Source: Numida meleagris
Taxonomy: Eukaryota; Chordata; Aves; Galliformes; Numididae
Direction of reading: 5' to 3'
DNA: 64,000 bases
Assembly: GCF_002078875.1 (NCBI RefSeq)
Contig: NC_034411.1
Location: 53,232,786 to 53,296,785 of the forward strand
Notes under the pieces: model-generated
Told to the model about the DNA's origin: nothing
What the model saw: only the letters and a program-made list of their open reading frames with translations
The model's database searches: none
Shown here: positions 48,355 to 60,250 of the stretch, piece after piece
Numbering within the stretch: position 1 is the first letter of the stretch
How the letters are laid out: each line of letters starts with the position of its first letter
Translations under genes and position numbers: made by a program

Positions 48355-48593
48355 GTAATAATAATAATACTTTGCTCTTATCTAGAGTCTTCTGTCTCAT
48401 GATCTTGAAAGACTTTGATTAACTGAGCTTTACCAATACCTCTGTGAGTGAGGAAATGTTTTAATTTCCCCCATCTCACACTGAGATACACATACGTTCT
48501 GTGATTTGTCAGGGTCACCCTGGATGTCTGTGACAGGGAAGTCAGCACTCCTTACTTCAGCCCTGAGCCTTATGCAAAAAACTATGCTATTGT
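48355..48593 (+). mobile_element. MIR/CORE-type ancient SINE
   Basis: A TAATAATAATAATACTTTGC start, an ACCTCTGTGAG block, TTAATTTCCCCCATCTCACA, a GAGATACACATACGTTCTGTG stretch, TTGTCAGGGTCACCCTGG and a terminal AGCACTCCTTAC...ACTATGCTAT stretch appear in the same order as the amniote MIR core (CCTCACAACACCCCTGTGAG, TCCCCATTTTACAG, CTTGCCCAAGGTCACAC). The match is diverged but collinear over about 240 bp. MIR-like SINEs date to early amniotes and are scarce in birds. The internal Pol III promoter boxes are not intact. Confidence 0.72.
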
Positions 48594-51036
48594 TTAGAAA
48601 TATTAACTAACTTGAATTGCACCCAGATATCATGCCATTCAAAAGACCATCTAGTAATGCAAATTCATACTAATTCTAGTGTTAATTCTTCAGTACTAGC
48701 AGAGGATAAAACTTATGTCTTTGCCCTTGCCATTCCTTGATTCCATTCATTAAACAGAGAGTGGTGATGCTATTTGCATATAATTTTTGGAATTTAATTT
48801 TGAGTCAGGGTGAGAGCAAAAGAGAGATTTTATGTTCTCCTGCAGGTTGGTTCAGAGGTGTCGCAAGACTGTGCCTTTACATAACTTAATGCAGACAGTG
48901 TGACTGTAGAAAGAACTGCAGGATCATAAAATATAAAAATAGACAGAAAGTACAGGTGAAAAGCAAAATGAGATTCTTGTACTGGTACAATCTTTAGCTT
49001 TTCCCATGGGGAACTTAAGTTTTGAGCCTTTAAGATTTGGGGGCAAGAAAACAATGTTTTAATACAAATGAATATTAAAACTAGTTGAAATCTTCTGATC
49101 TAAGACACTTGAGAAAAACTGGAAAGTAAGAAGGAGATACACTGTAGTTGCTGCTCTGCTGGTGCTGTTACACAGGAGAAGGGTACAAACAGTAAAATAT
49201 TTTCAGAATAATTTGTGGAGAACACAGCTGAGATATCTGTGCAATAGGTATAATTTCTTTCTCACCATGCTACCTCTCATGGTATCTATCAGCAAATCCT
49301 TTGCTGCACTAACTTAAATAGCCAGCTTTCCAACATTCTTCAGAAGCGTGCCTGGACATGTACCATCATCCTAATTTTCCCCCTCAAAGCACAAGCAGCA
49401 AAGTATTGCCTTCCGCCAATGCAAGTTAGCCAGAGCAAAAGGATTCCCTGTGGCTTCCTCCAGCGGTCAAAGCAGGCAGTCTTACTTTGTCCTTAATCAT
49501 ACTTAGTTATGACATGAAGAAGAGTGAAAAACGGACACCTGAGAGATGACTGATAGTATTTTAAAAGACATCAACACACGTTTAAAGAACCAATAGTTTG
49601 TCCTTTTTACATCATTATACTAAAACATAATTGCTACTGTAGCTCATATGAGGCTTATGAAGTCAGGTAATACCAAAACCTAATGAGCAGTTTAATACAT
49701 GTGCTCTATAAAGTATAAATACAATAATTTCCAGATCACATCCACAAAAGCTGCTTAATGGTCAGTAAAGTAGCAGGAAAAAATCCACAGCCTAAGGAGA
49801 TGAGACTTACTGTCAGTTAATAACATTTCATGCAGCATATACATGTACGCTTCCCCAAGAGAATTGCAAGAGGATAAAAGGAAAAAGAGATAGTAGATAT
49901 TCCAGTGGCTGTTTTCTACTGGCTTGTCTGCTTCTTAGAGAAGAGGAAATAATTCAGAAAATATAATTTATTCAAAAAATTTCTATTCTAATCCACAACA
50001 AAATTTTCTCTATTTTTTTTAGTATTTGAAATGACTTATGAAATGTTTTCTGCGCACGATGCTGAGTCTGAAATGGCTCCAGAGATCTGCTGTGTAAATA
50101 TTCAAACGTTATCAATTACAGAGGGAGAGAGAGAGAGATTGAGGCTTCAATTAATGTCAATTTAAAAATCAGATACTTGCTTTAAATTTAGCAAAGTTTT
50201 CAGTTATACTGAAGTTTAATATCACTACTAATACATTTAAGAGTGTGAGATAACAGTTAATTTACGTGCATATTACTATTAATACAGTGGTTTTTTTTTC
50301 CATAAGCCTATTTATTTCTGTGTGCTTCATGTGATCATTATTTTCTATCAAATCTAAACAAATATATAATAGATTTTAGAAAAAAAAATTCTCTAGAATT
50401 ATTTTTCAGTGTTCTTTCAGGAGTACGCAGGACAACACTTTAACATGTTCCTAATTTTATTTCTGTTTGCTTGTTGTTAACATGTATATGTTCCATTGAT
50501 TCAGCATGTTAGGTAAGTTTCCTGAACAAAAACTATTTTCTTAAATAATAGAAAATTGTATTTATCTTTTTTTTTCACATAACTGTGCTGTACATTAGAA
50601 TATTTGACTATTTTTAAATCACCATGTGGAATTCCTTTCATGGATTACCCAGCCGACCATAACCATAGCCACTGCATAATTTGGGAGTTATCACTATCAA
50701 AGTTATACATTAAAGTTAACACTGGAATAATGGAACAGTCTAATTTAAAAATCTCATCACACATCCACACCTAAATAACGTAAGTTACTTATAAAACCAT
50801 GTCTGAACAGAAAGACTTCACTAAGATTTCTCCATCCAAGACCTATTGGATACCGCTAATGCCATGTAATTCTTGAACTGCTAAAACTCAACAGTTTCAT
50901 TTTATAATTTATTGCAATGCATAGTTGTTATGATTGTATTCTCCACTTACATCAGTACCCACCTTAAAGATTTAAATATTAATATATTATACTTTTATAC
51001 TGAAATATTAATATATTTCAATTTTTTACAAGCGTT
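48594..51036. other. Unique non-coding DNA
   Basis: No gene recognised. A short GA repeat occurs at about 50124-50139 and several T or A runs. Nothing else stands out. Confidence 0.5.
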
Positions 51037-51328
51037 GATAATGGCAGGACAAGGGGAAATGGTTTTAAGTTGAAGAAGGGAAGATATAGGTTGGATATCA
51101 GTGGGAAGTTCTTTACCAAGAGAGTGGTGAGGTGCTGGAACAGGCTGCCCAGAGAGGCTGAGGATGCCCCATCCCTGGGGGTGTTCAAGGCCAGGCTGGA
51201 TGGGGCTCAGGGCAGCCTGGTCTAGTATTCGATGTGGAGACTGGCAGCCCTGACTGCAGCAGGGGGGTTGGAGCTTGATGATCCTTGAAGTCCCTTCCAA
51301 CTCAAGCCATTCTATGATTTTATGATAT
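51037..51328 (+). mobile_element. CR1 LINE 3' end, plus strand
   Basis: It begins with GACAAGGGGAAATGGTTTTA (the [10 protein letters not shown] block), continues through GGTGCTGGAACAGGCTGCCC and GGCCAGGCTGGATGGGGCTC, and ends CATTCTATGATTTTATGAT. This is the last about 290 bp of a CR1 copy; no start or polymerase region remains. Confidence 0.95.
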
Positions 51329-52229
51329 TTACTCTGCACAACATCAGGCTTCCTAAGCCTGGATATGTAAGAAATTCACAAGGTGTTTGATGCTTCAAAA
51401 CTGTTCAAAATGAAGGAGAGATTATTATACTTAACAGATGGAAGTAGTTCAAACATACCTTTTCTCTTTGATATCTGTTTATTATTTTTCCCTATAATCT
51501 CTCTGAAGAAAGGTTTCCTGCACCCTTCTATTAATTCTCTAATTCAATTACATATGTATTTCTTACTCTGGAAAGAAGCACGAAAATATTTTATAATGTG
51601 TAACCTGGTGCCATAATCAAGTGATTATTGCTTCCAGAGGCCCGTGGAAACATAACTTGGTAATCAGGTAAATGACATACATGTGATATTGGATTCCTTT
51701 TATTCCACTATGTTTGTTACTATTGTACACCCTGAAGTCTGTTGACATTTTACTTTCTCCTTAATTTGCTGCACGTCTACCAATGATGTTAGTCCATAAT
51801 TGTTACTTATTTCACTGTCTGCAGAAATAAAATGGTGTAAGTTTCTTTCTCCTTTCAGTCAAGATATCACTACTTCCACTATTTTAAATGAATTGTATTG
51901 AATTCTTAGCACTGACTGAATTTTTCAGGACATATCACTTAATTGTTGCTCTTTCAGACTTTGCAGAGCTTATATGCTGTTTTGTTTTCTGCATAGGAAT
52001 CACTGAGTTGCAATCCTTCCACACTGGATGAGGCAGCCTGTGTATTGCAAAGGAATAGGCAGTCCTCATTCACAAGGACACAAAAATTTCAGTCTTGTTT
52101 AAAGAGCAGTTTGGACATATTCTGAAGGAAACCACAATGCAAAACTCTTTTGCTGGATAAAAACAAAGATATTTAAGAAATTTCCTTCAGGGGAAAGACA
52201 GTGCTCATGCAACATTCAATAGTGGACAT
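51329..52229. other. Unique non-coding DNA
   Basis: No gene or repeat recognised with confidence. Confidence 0.5.
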
Positions 52230-53105
52230 TCAAAGAGAGCACATAACTTGGCCACTTTCTGCAGTTCAATCCCCTCATATGCATTCTCAGTGTACAGAAT
52301 GGTTTTTTGAAGATTGACAGTGGATACATCCCTGCCCAGCATTAAAGGGGCAAAGAGCTCATTTTTGAGAGCTTTACCACTTTTTAAACTTTCCAGTATT
52401 CACTGCTTCCATCTTCTCCAATGACCCCAGTTTCTGAAGTCCATTGTGTAAAGAACTTTCTTTCACCAGCTCTAAACAAAACCTCAACTGATTTCCAGTT
52501 CCCACAGGCCTAATACTGTGGTATTTTGCAAACAACTGCTATTTATTCAGTTTATTACTTACCTACCTCCAGTCATATTTTCCCACTGCCTTCTCTGCTC
52601 CTAAATGATATATCCCAGCCTTTTAGTGTCTCTACACAAGGCAGCTGCTCCACCACTCTAAACATTTTACTTCTTTTTCTCTGCACTTCTTTCAACTCTG
52701 CTACACCCTTCCTTAGATGTCTAGACCAAACTACACATGAGACTCAAGATATGGGCACACCAATTATTAGAGTGATATCCTGCTCTCTCTGTTCAGGTGC
52801 TCTTTGTTTCTAAGAATAATCTCACCAACTTTTCTAAACATGCCTAAAATTTTGGTGGCTTATTGTCCACCACTTGACACTAAGTCAAGTCTAATCTGTC
52901 TAATCTGCCTGACTGACTCAATACTTTTGGCGTACTTACTTCAAATTGACCTACACGTTCTAGTCTATCTACTACAGAAATGCATCAAGTGTTGGAGTCT
53001 CAGTGCTAAATGCCAATGCAAAGATTTCACTGAGCTTCTGTGCTATGTCCTTATCATCCCAGCATGCCTCTCCTACATATTTGCCATGAAGAAGCAAAGC
53101 ATGAG
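52230..53105 (-). mobile_element. Second ancient CR1/L3-like LINE relic, minus strand
   Basis: On the minus strand, AAGGACATAGCACAGAAGCT and TTTGCATTGGCATTTAGCAC (about 53010-53055) match the linker before the reverse transcriptase in ancient CR1. After a deletion, GTGTGCCCATATCTTGAGTC with GGTGTAGCAGAGTTGAAAGA (about 52660-52760) matches the VRPHLEYC...LLEKVQ block. TTCTTTACACAATGGACTTC (about 52440) matches the C-terminal RKFFT block. Frames are destroyed; the 95- and 101-codon plus-strand frames here are antisense to it. Edges are approximate. Confidence 0.68.
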
Positions 53106-55112
53106 ATGATCTGAGACACAAATATTCTAGGGTATGTCCATAGATAGCTGTTAGGTACCATTTTCACAAACTGCATAACCTGTGAGTGTTTAAACACATT
53201 TACATCCTTCAGAAAAACATGAGGCACCAGTTGAGTTCACAAACTACAAGTAAGTGTAAAGTACTTATATTGAAGCTTTACCCAGGATAATCAAAGGGCA
53301 AATGTGTAATGGAATATTGTCATACCACTTCAAATAAGTCTGCGGCAGCTTCTTTCCCTTCTTAAGGGCTGTAGAAATATTAGGTCCTTATTTTTTTAAA
53401 GTAGGCTTTCAAAAGGATAGAGTCATAATGACATTGAAGTTTGTGTGTGCCTATTCATATCCTGCTCCTATGAAGCAAAATATTTCAATTTCTGTACTTT
53501 ACACAGGCTTTCAGAAAAACAATGGGATGTACAGAAGTATAAATCAAAAGTACTCTCTACTCAAAGGAGAGAGACCATCAATCACTTTTTGTAATTAAAA
53601 TGATAAGGGAAAATCTATGCTATTTTACTAGAACTACTTAAGCTATGAAAAGAAGATTTAGCTCTTACACAACGCATTATATTTTAAAACATTTACAAAC
53701 ACAAAGCAATAGTGAAACTGAATGATAACTAACCCTGTACAGGGAATCACATAAGTTTATATGCCTCCTAGTCTCTATTTTAGACTACATTTCAAAAACA
53801 TAAGAGTGTTTGGAGAGTTAAGTGATCATCACAAGTTCTTTACCTCAAGGAATGTTTAAATTAGAATTTGGGATCCCTAAATCCCACACATGTACTCCGA
53901 TCATAACAACCTTTTATAAGCTTGGCTCAGAAAACTGTAAATCTGTGTCATTTCATTCAGGACAAAAAAGATTTTTTCTGTGGGAATGAACATTTCTTTG
54001 TATATATATAAAAAAAAAAGTTATTATCAATTTATGTCTCATGAAGGGCAAATCAGTCATTAGGTGTTAAGACAGCTACTTTTTCTAAAGAGAAATGTCA
54101 ATTAAATGCCTAATCCTGGTACACACATCCAGAAAAAAAGATTCATGGCTTCATGACACCCAGTGAGAGTAAGATCAATCCCCAGAATCTTGCCATAGAA
54201 AGAAAACAGAACTCTAGTGGCAGACATCAAAATTTGCTTCTGCAAAAATATTTTGATATAACTTCAACTAGAACAGTAAGCACAAGCAAATGCTTATAAA
54301 TAAGCAATTACGTTTTTCTAAACTTGCATGATGTCACTTCTAGTAGTCTCAACATTTCCAGCCATTGGTCTTTCTGACGTAAGCAGTTCTAACAGATTCA
54401 GATAATGTCTGAGGAAGAACAAGCATGCTTCTTCTTCACAGGGAATAAAGTTCCACCTTTCCTAATAATTTTAAGAAGTTTATTCTTAAAAGTTATGCAA
54501 TTATTTTTAATTAGTAATCTAGTATTTCTTAATGGGACAGCACTATAAGAAATCTTGGCCATCATCACTTTTTAACTGAAAAGACAGAAATCACACTACC
54601 TTTATAACAGTTCATTAATTCACATCTGCACAAATAACTGGTTAGGAAGGAATACTGAAGTAGTATTTTGTACAACTCTATTAAACTCTTTTCTCAAAAC
54701 TCAGGTTAACTCTTTGCTGGAGCAGAGAACGTCTGTATTTTCTTAAACATTAACTAAGCTTTGTGCAGCAAGTGAAACCCCTAAATCAGGTACTAAATAC
54801 ACTTCTCACTCCAAAGTGTCATTTATATATTAAAAATACATATATATAAAGAACTCTAAATAACATCTAAAATATTGACAGAGAGCTTGAGCAAATATAT
54901 TAAATAGTAAATATACTGATGATTCCTTCACAGTTTTCACATTGTTATACATACATTTCCATCTGAGATTTTAATGTAACAGTTTCACATTTACTATTTG
55001 GCAAACATATCATGGCATTCTCCTTTGAAATCCATTCAAAGCCAATTTTACATTCTCTGTAGTCCAGCTAGAGTCTTTAAAGTTTTGAGAAAACTGTAGC
55101 AACAGTTATTTT
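53106..55112. other. Unique AT-rich non-coding DNA
   Basis: No gene, RNA or transposon recognised. Confidence 0.5.
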
Positions 55113-55350
55113 AGAATCATAGAATCACCACAGTTGGAAAAGACCTCCAAGATTATCTAGTCCAACCATTCACATATCACCAGTATTTCCCCACTAAACC
55201 ATGCCCCTTAGTACAACATCTAAACATTTCTTGAACATCTCCAGGGACAGTGACTCAACCACCTCCTTGGGTAGTCCATTCCAGCACCTGACCACTCTCT
55301 CGGAGAAAATATTTTTCCTAGCATCCAATCACAAACTCTTGCCATTTGAT
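55113..55350 (-). mobile_element. CR1 LINE 3' fragment, minus strand
   Basis: TAGAATCATAGAATCACCAC is followed by GTTGGAAAAGACCTCCAAGA, TCTCCAGGGACAGTGACTCA and GACCACTCTCTCGGAGAAAA, the 3' UTR and C-terminal blocks of a CR1 subfamily whose 3' end matches that at 7886. It breaks off near 55350. Confidence 0.92.
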
Positions 55351-55427
55351 TTGTCAGACTATTAAAATTATAATTTGAGGAATATTCTGTTTATGAATTG
55401 CAGCAATAAAACATGTAGTTCCATGTA

Positions 55428-55984
55428 GGTTACTCCCAAAGTAATGCCTCCTATTTATTTCCATGGAAACCGACAACAGATAAAAAGAGCACAATAGCAC
55501 TATTTGTTAAAGCAAATTCTCAGCTACAAAACACTATTTTTCAACATCATCACCATAATTTCATATACATTTTCACCAGTAATGAAAAAGAGCCTGCATG
55601 CCATGCCCATAAAAATTTCCTGGCTATCCAGAACATGGCTCGTCTTTCATGTCACTGTCACCACTGTTGAAACACACCACCTATCACTTAATTGTGCTAC
55701 AGCCACTGTTTGGTCACCATCAGTGTTCAGAAAGTGTTGATGAGTGTCAGTGGGTGCAATTTTTTCCATGTGGAGGAATTCAGTGACACACATCTGCTTC
55801 ATATGCATTTCCATGTCAGACATCAGTTTGTCAGACTGTCCCTATGCTGCCATCAGTCTCATGGCAATAAGATGTAATGGAATATTGGTGTGAAGTTCCA
55901 TCCTTCACTGCCATACCAACAACATCTTTCTCTGACATCACAGGCCAACATAATAAAATAAGAGGTTTTACTTCTGGAACAACC
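55428..55984 (-). mobile_element. Deleted mariner element (Galluhop-like), copy 1
   Basis: The ends form imperfect terminal inverted repeats: GGTTACTCCCAAAGTAATGC at the left, and the complement of the right end reads GGTTGTTCCAGAAGTAAAAC. A TA dinucleotide precedes the left end, as expected for Tc1/mariner insertion. Inside, read on the minus strand, a start codon at 55823-55821 opens the N-terminal HTH region of a mariner transposase (MSDMEMHMKQMCVTEF...), continues briefly past a degraded RRWVV-type block, then jumps to the C-terminal end (FYxxGMQALFHxW-like). The catalytic DDD/E region is absent. It depended on a full-length transposase from elsewhere. About 557 bp. Confidence 0.88.
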
Positions 55985-56292
55985 CTTGTACATGGAGTGA
56001 ATTATATCATGTATCAGTAAACTAGATGTGTTGGGAGGAGCATTAGATGAGATGACTCCCGCTTGAATGGAAGGACTCTGGAACAATGTAATATCACTAC
56101 TAAAACAAAATCAGTTTGGTTTAACTTGTCTGAGGATGAAAGGAAAGATGTAGCATTATAAGAAGGGCTGTTATGGCTTAACCTGGCTAAATACTACAGA
56201 GTCATTCACTTATTCTACTCCACCTCACAGTGAAATGGGGGATAAAATTGAAAAGTGAAAGAACTTTTGAGTTGAGATAAGGACAGTTTAAT
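55985..56292. other. Short unique spacer
   Basis: No feature recognised between the mariner copy and the purine tract. Confidence 0.5.
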
Positions 56293-56414
56293 AAGAAAGG
56301 GAAGGGGAGAGGAAGGGGAAGGGAAAAGGGAAGAGAAAGGGGAAAGGGAAGGGAAAGGCAAAGGGGAAGGAGAAGGGGAAGGGGGAGGGGAAGGAGAAGG
56401 AGAAGGGGAGGGAA
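56293..56414 (+). repeat. 122-bp polypurine (GGGGAA/GGAGAA)n tract
   Basis: The plus strand is all A or G across 122 bases except a single C at 56359, with dozens of GGG runs and near mirror symmetry in its right half. Such tracts can form intramolecular triplexes or G-quadruplexes. The proline/serine-rich and phenylalanine-rich minus-strand frames (56215-56553) are artefacts of it. Confidence 0.95.
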
Positions 56415-58745
56415 TCAGTAACAAAAAGAATAAGCAAAGCAAGTGATGCACAAAGCAATTGCTCACCATGATTTGACTGATGCTCAGCAAATTTCCAAGC
56501 ATCAATGGCCTCCCTTTGATTGTCCAACTCCCCTTAGTTTCATTGTCCCACATGACATTGTATGGTATGGAATATCACTTTTGCCAGTTTAGATCAGTTA
56601 TCCTTGCTGTGTTCCCTCCCAGGTCTTGTGAACCCCCAGGCTCTGAGATAGCAGGGTCATAATGGAAGCTGAGAAGTCCTTGACTCAGTGTAAACACTGC
56701 TCAACAACTAAAACATCAGTATGTTATTAACATTAGTTCTCACCCTAAATTCAAAACACAACACCATATCAGCTACTAGGAAGAAAAATAACTCTATCCC
56801 AGCCAAAACAAGGACAACAGCAAGTACAGAGACTAAAATAAAATGAGTTGTATCAGGAAAATACAGTGGAAGAAAATGATTTATGTTTTTTGCCCTGAGA
56901 ATACTACTGAAAAAGAATCTGATTTTGTAGAGTACAAAGAGAGTATCCTCAATACAGAGGAGACATCAGAGTGCTAGGGAAGATCTTCAAATATACAGTG
57001 GCTATTTTGGTACCAGTTAAGCACCCTTCCAACACAAAACTTGTCAGCAATAGTGACAATAAACTGATACAAAAGGAAGTAGAGCAACAAGGTGGGCTGT
57101 TTTCAGCTCAGGTGATTTCCTGACTAACAACACTCAATAATTCTTTCTTTCCATTACTTGTTCAGACTGTCTTGTGATCTGTACATTTTCTGCATTCCTA
57201 ACACTTTTTGGAAAGGAATTCCAAAGCATTTTTTCTTTTATTTGGTTTGATTCTCCTCCCCACCAGCTTCTTTTTATGTCTCCTCTTTCTGATTGGAAGA
57301 CAGAGATGTAGAAGGTTAGAGATCATAAAAATATTTGTGTCTCTTCTATTCTCCTTTTTCCACCAACTTAAGAATTGAATGTTACTATAGAAAGTGTACA
57401 TGTTAAACGTGGAACTGAAAAGCTTGCACAACGCTATTATTTCTCATAAAAAATGGGAAAACACAGTGTCAGATTTGTACCTAGTGGTACAAGTATCATA
57501 TTTCCTCTACAAGCCTAACAATGTGGCTATAAACCTAAATCCTGGTACATTTATGGCACCGGCTAATTAATGGCAGCCTAGAGCGGCCAGTACTTCTCAA
57601 TAACACAACCAGTGGACAGTAATATGGAAAGAGGTGTCAGATGATCGTGTTCAACATTTTTCTGTGACAATCTGAAATTAGTTTATGAATTAGTACCATT
57701 TTAAACTTAAAAGATAGGAAGAAATTACCTGGGCTTGGAAGATAATAATATTTGCTCAAAATAAATAAGGCAGGCAGAGAACGGAGACATGATATTCACC
57801 ATTATCATCATCATCATTACTATTATTATACCATCCCACCCATAACTCAATCTGAAATTGTCCTTGATAAAGCTGCAATGGCCTGAAGGATAAACAACAG
57901 CACAAGTAGTTACCACCAGGGAAAGAAGGAACTCAGCAAACAGAGCCTCATGATTTGCCATCAAGGTTGTCTTGTTTTCAGATGACCTCCCATTTTCTGA
58001 ATTCCCTGTGGTAAAGGTTATTTGCAAATGCTTAGTAAATATAACTTCTTAACATTCTCTCTGTGCCTTGTCATTGCAACATGAAATAAATAATTAAGAC
58101 TTCTATCTGACTGGTTTATTTAATCTTCTTCCAGATTTGATGGTGATATCACAAAATCTTGACACTACTCTTGAACTTTTCACCTTTGAATCTGATGTGC
58201 TGTATTTCATATGTACCCTTGGGATTTTTGTCCTCTAGTTAAACTTCAGCATACAAGAAAGGTAAATGGTATGAGTCTTTTCATCTAAGAAGCCTTTCTG
58301 AAGACAAATCTTCATGGTTTCTATCTTTATACACATTAACATTTCTGTAGTTCATTCTAATTACAGTATTCACAATCCTATTGGTATGATCATGCTTTAC
58401 ACAATGTCCTATCCGATGTTTTGCAAAAAAAAAGAAATCAGTACAGTTACAAGTATTTGGTAACAGTTAAAATTAATTCATTAAAAATGTGAGCTACATT
58501 GTTGTGAATCATTTCTTACATGGTATAAAAAAAAATTGTACAGGTGAGTGAATCTGAAAGACACTCTATGATGAAGCAACAGTCCATACCAGAGAGAGGA
58601 CAAGGATGACCCTAACAGAACAGGAGGAAAAGGCTTTTTGGGTAGAAAACTTCAGATAGAATCAGCACAAGAATTCAGCAAATAACATCTCTAAAACAAA
58701 ATTAAATAAAGGATGGAAAAGTCAAAAAAGAAAAAAGCTGTTTGT
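56415..58745. other. Unique AT-rich non-coding DNA
   Basis: No gene recognised. A short ATC repeat lies at about 57797-57823. Confidence 0.5.
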
Positions 58746-59415
58746 AATCATAGAATCATAGAATAACCTGAGTTATAACCTGAGTTGGAAGGGACTCACA
58801 TGGATCACTGAGTCCAATTCCTTGCTCCACATAGGACCACACAAAAATCAAGCCCTATGTCTGAGACCATTGTCCAAATCTCTTTGAACTCTAGCAGCCT
58901 GGGGCCATGACCACTGCCCTGGGGAGCCTGTTCCAGGTCCTGACCACTCTCTGGTGAAGAACCTTTCTCTAACAACCACCTGGCCTTTCACTGGCACAGC
59001 TCCATGACATTCCCTTGAGTCCTGTCAATGCCACCAAAGAGCAGAGATCAGTGCTGCCCTTCTGCTCCTTTCATGAGGAAATGTAGGCTGCCATGAGGCC
59101 TCCCCTCAGCCTCCTCTTCCCTAGGCTGAACAAACCTAGGGACCTAAGCTGTTCCTCACACGTCTTGCCCTCCAGACTCTTCACCATCTTACAGCCCTTC
59201 TTTGGACGCTCTCTAATAGTTTCATGTCCTTCTTATATTGTGGCACTCAAACCTGTACTCAGTGCTTGAGGTAAAGTCATATAGCACAGAGCAAAGCAGA
59301 ACAATCCCATCCCTTGCCCAACTAGAAGTGCTGTGCCTGATGCACCCCAAGATATGATTGGCCCTTTTGGCTGCCAGGGCACACTGATGACTCAAGTTCA
59401 ATTTGCCATCAATAA
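58746..59415 (-). mobile_element. CR1 LINE, diverged subfamily, minus strand
   Basis: The tail AATCATAGAATCATAGAATA is followed by a 12-bp tandem duplication (58763-58786) and then GTTGGAAGGGACTCACATGG. ORF2 C-terminal blocks follow (CCTGTTCCAGGTCCTGACCA, CTCAGCCTCCTCTTCCCTAG) and it extends to GGCTGCCAGGGCACACTGAT, the complement of the QCALAA block. No long open frame remains. It ends 5'-truncated near 59415, facing the next copy. Confidence 0.93.
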
Positions 59416-59455
59416 GTGCTGTTTAAAACAGCATCAATGAATATTTTCTTTATGT

Positions 59456-60048
59456 ATGTCCCATTTCTATTACTTTCATCCTGCTTTTTTTGTTGTTCAT
59501 GTAGGAGTAATCACAGACTTGTACAGACTGGGAGAAGAACTCATGGAGAGCAGCCCTGTAGAGAAGAACTTGGGGGTTCTGGTGGAAGAAATGTCGGACA
59601 TGAGCCAGCAGTGCGCTCTTGCAATCTGGAAGGCTAACTGCATCCTGGGCTGCATCAAAAGTGAGGTGTCCAAAAGGCAGAAGCAGGGGATTGTCCCCCT
59701 CTTCTCTGCCCTCATGAGGCCACGTCTAGAGTACTGCATCCAGACCTGGGGCCCTCAGCATAAGAAAAGCATAGAGCTGTTGGAGTGGGTCCAGAGGAGG
59801 ACATGAAGATGATCAGAGGGCTGGAGAACCTCTCTTATGAAGATAGGCTAGGGAACCTGGGGCTGCTCAGCATACAGAAGAATAGATTTGGGGGAAAGGT
59901 CTTTCAGGCCTTCCAGTACATAATGGGAGCTTATAAAAGAGATGGAGACCAACTTTTTACACAGGCTGATAGTGATAAGACAAGGAGGAATAGTTTTAAA
60001 CTAAAAAAGAAGGGAGAATTATGTTGGATGTTAGGAGGACATTCTTAG
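59456..60048 (+). pseudogene. CR1 ORF2 C-terminal pseudogene, frameshifted
   Basis: Two overlapping frames hold consecutive parts of the CR1 ORF2 tail: 59456-59806 up to LLEWVQRRT, and 59785-60048 from [16 protein letters not shown] through FQYIMGAYKRDGDQLF. The shift lies at about 59800. The first about 20 codons of the upstream frame are unrelated flanking sequence, so its methionine is not a real start. No catalytic region is present. Confidence 0.85.
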
Positions 60049-60250
60049 AGGGTGGTGGGGCACTGGCACAGGCTGCCCAGAGAAGCCATGGATGACCATC
60101 CCTGGAGGCTTTCAAGGCCAGGTTGGATAGGGCCCTGGGCAGCCTGATCTAGAGGGTAGCAGCCCTGCCCACTGCAGTGGGGTTGGAACTGGATGATTTT
60201 AAGGTTCATTCCAACCCAAGCCGTTCTATGATTTTATGATATGATTATAT
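59500..60250 (+). mobile_element. CR1 LINE, 5'-truncated, plus strand
   Basis: It begins within the segment after the polymerase motifs ([20 protein letters not shown]) and runs to a 3' end reading CCGTTCTATGATTTTATGAT. The coding region is open to about 59806 ([20 protein letters not shown], then [18 protein letters not shown]), then a small deletion shifts the frame in the VQRRATKMI block. The remainder continues at 59785-60048. It stands head to head with the preceding copy. Confidence 0.95.

Noticed and set aside
56215..56553. Pro/Ser-rich and Phe/Pro-rich minus-strand ORFs
   Set aside because: They are translations of the polypurine tract in two frames.
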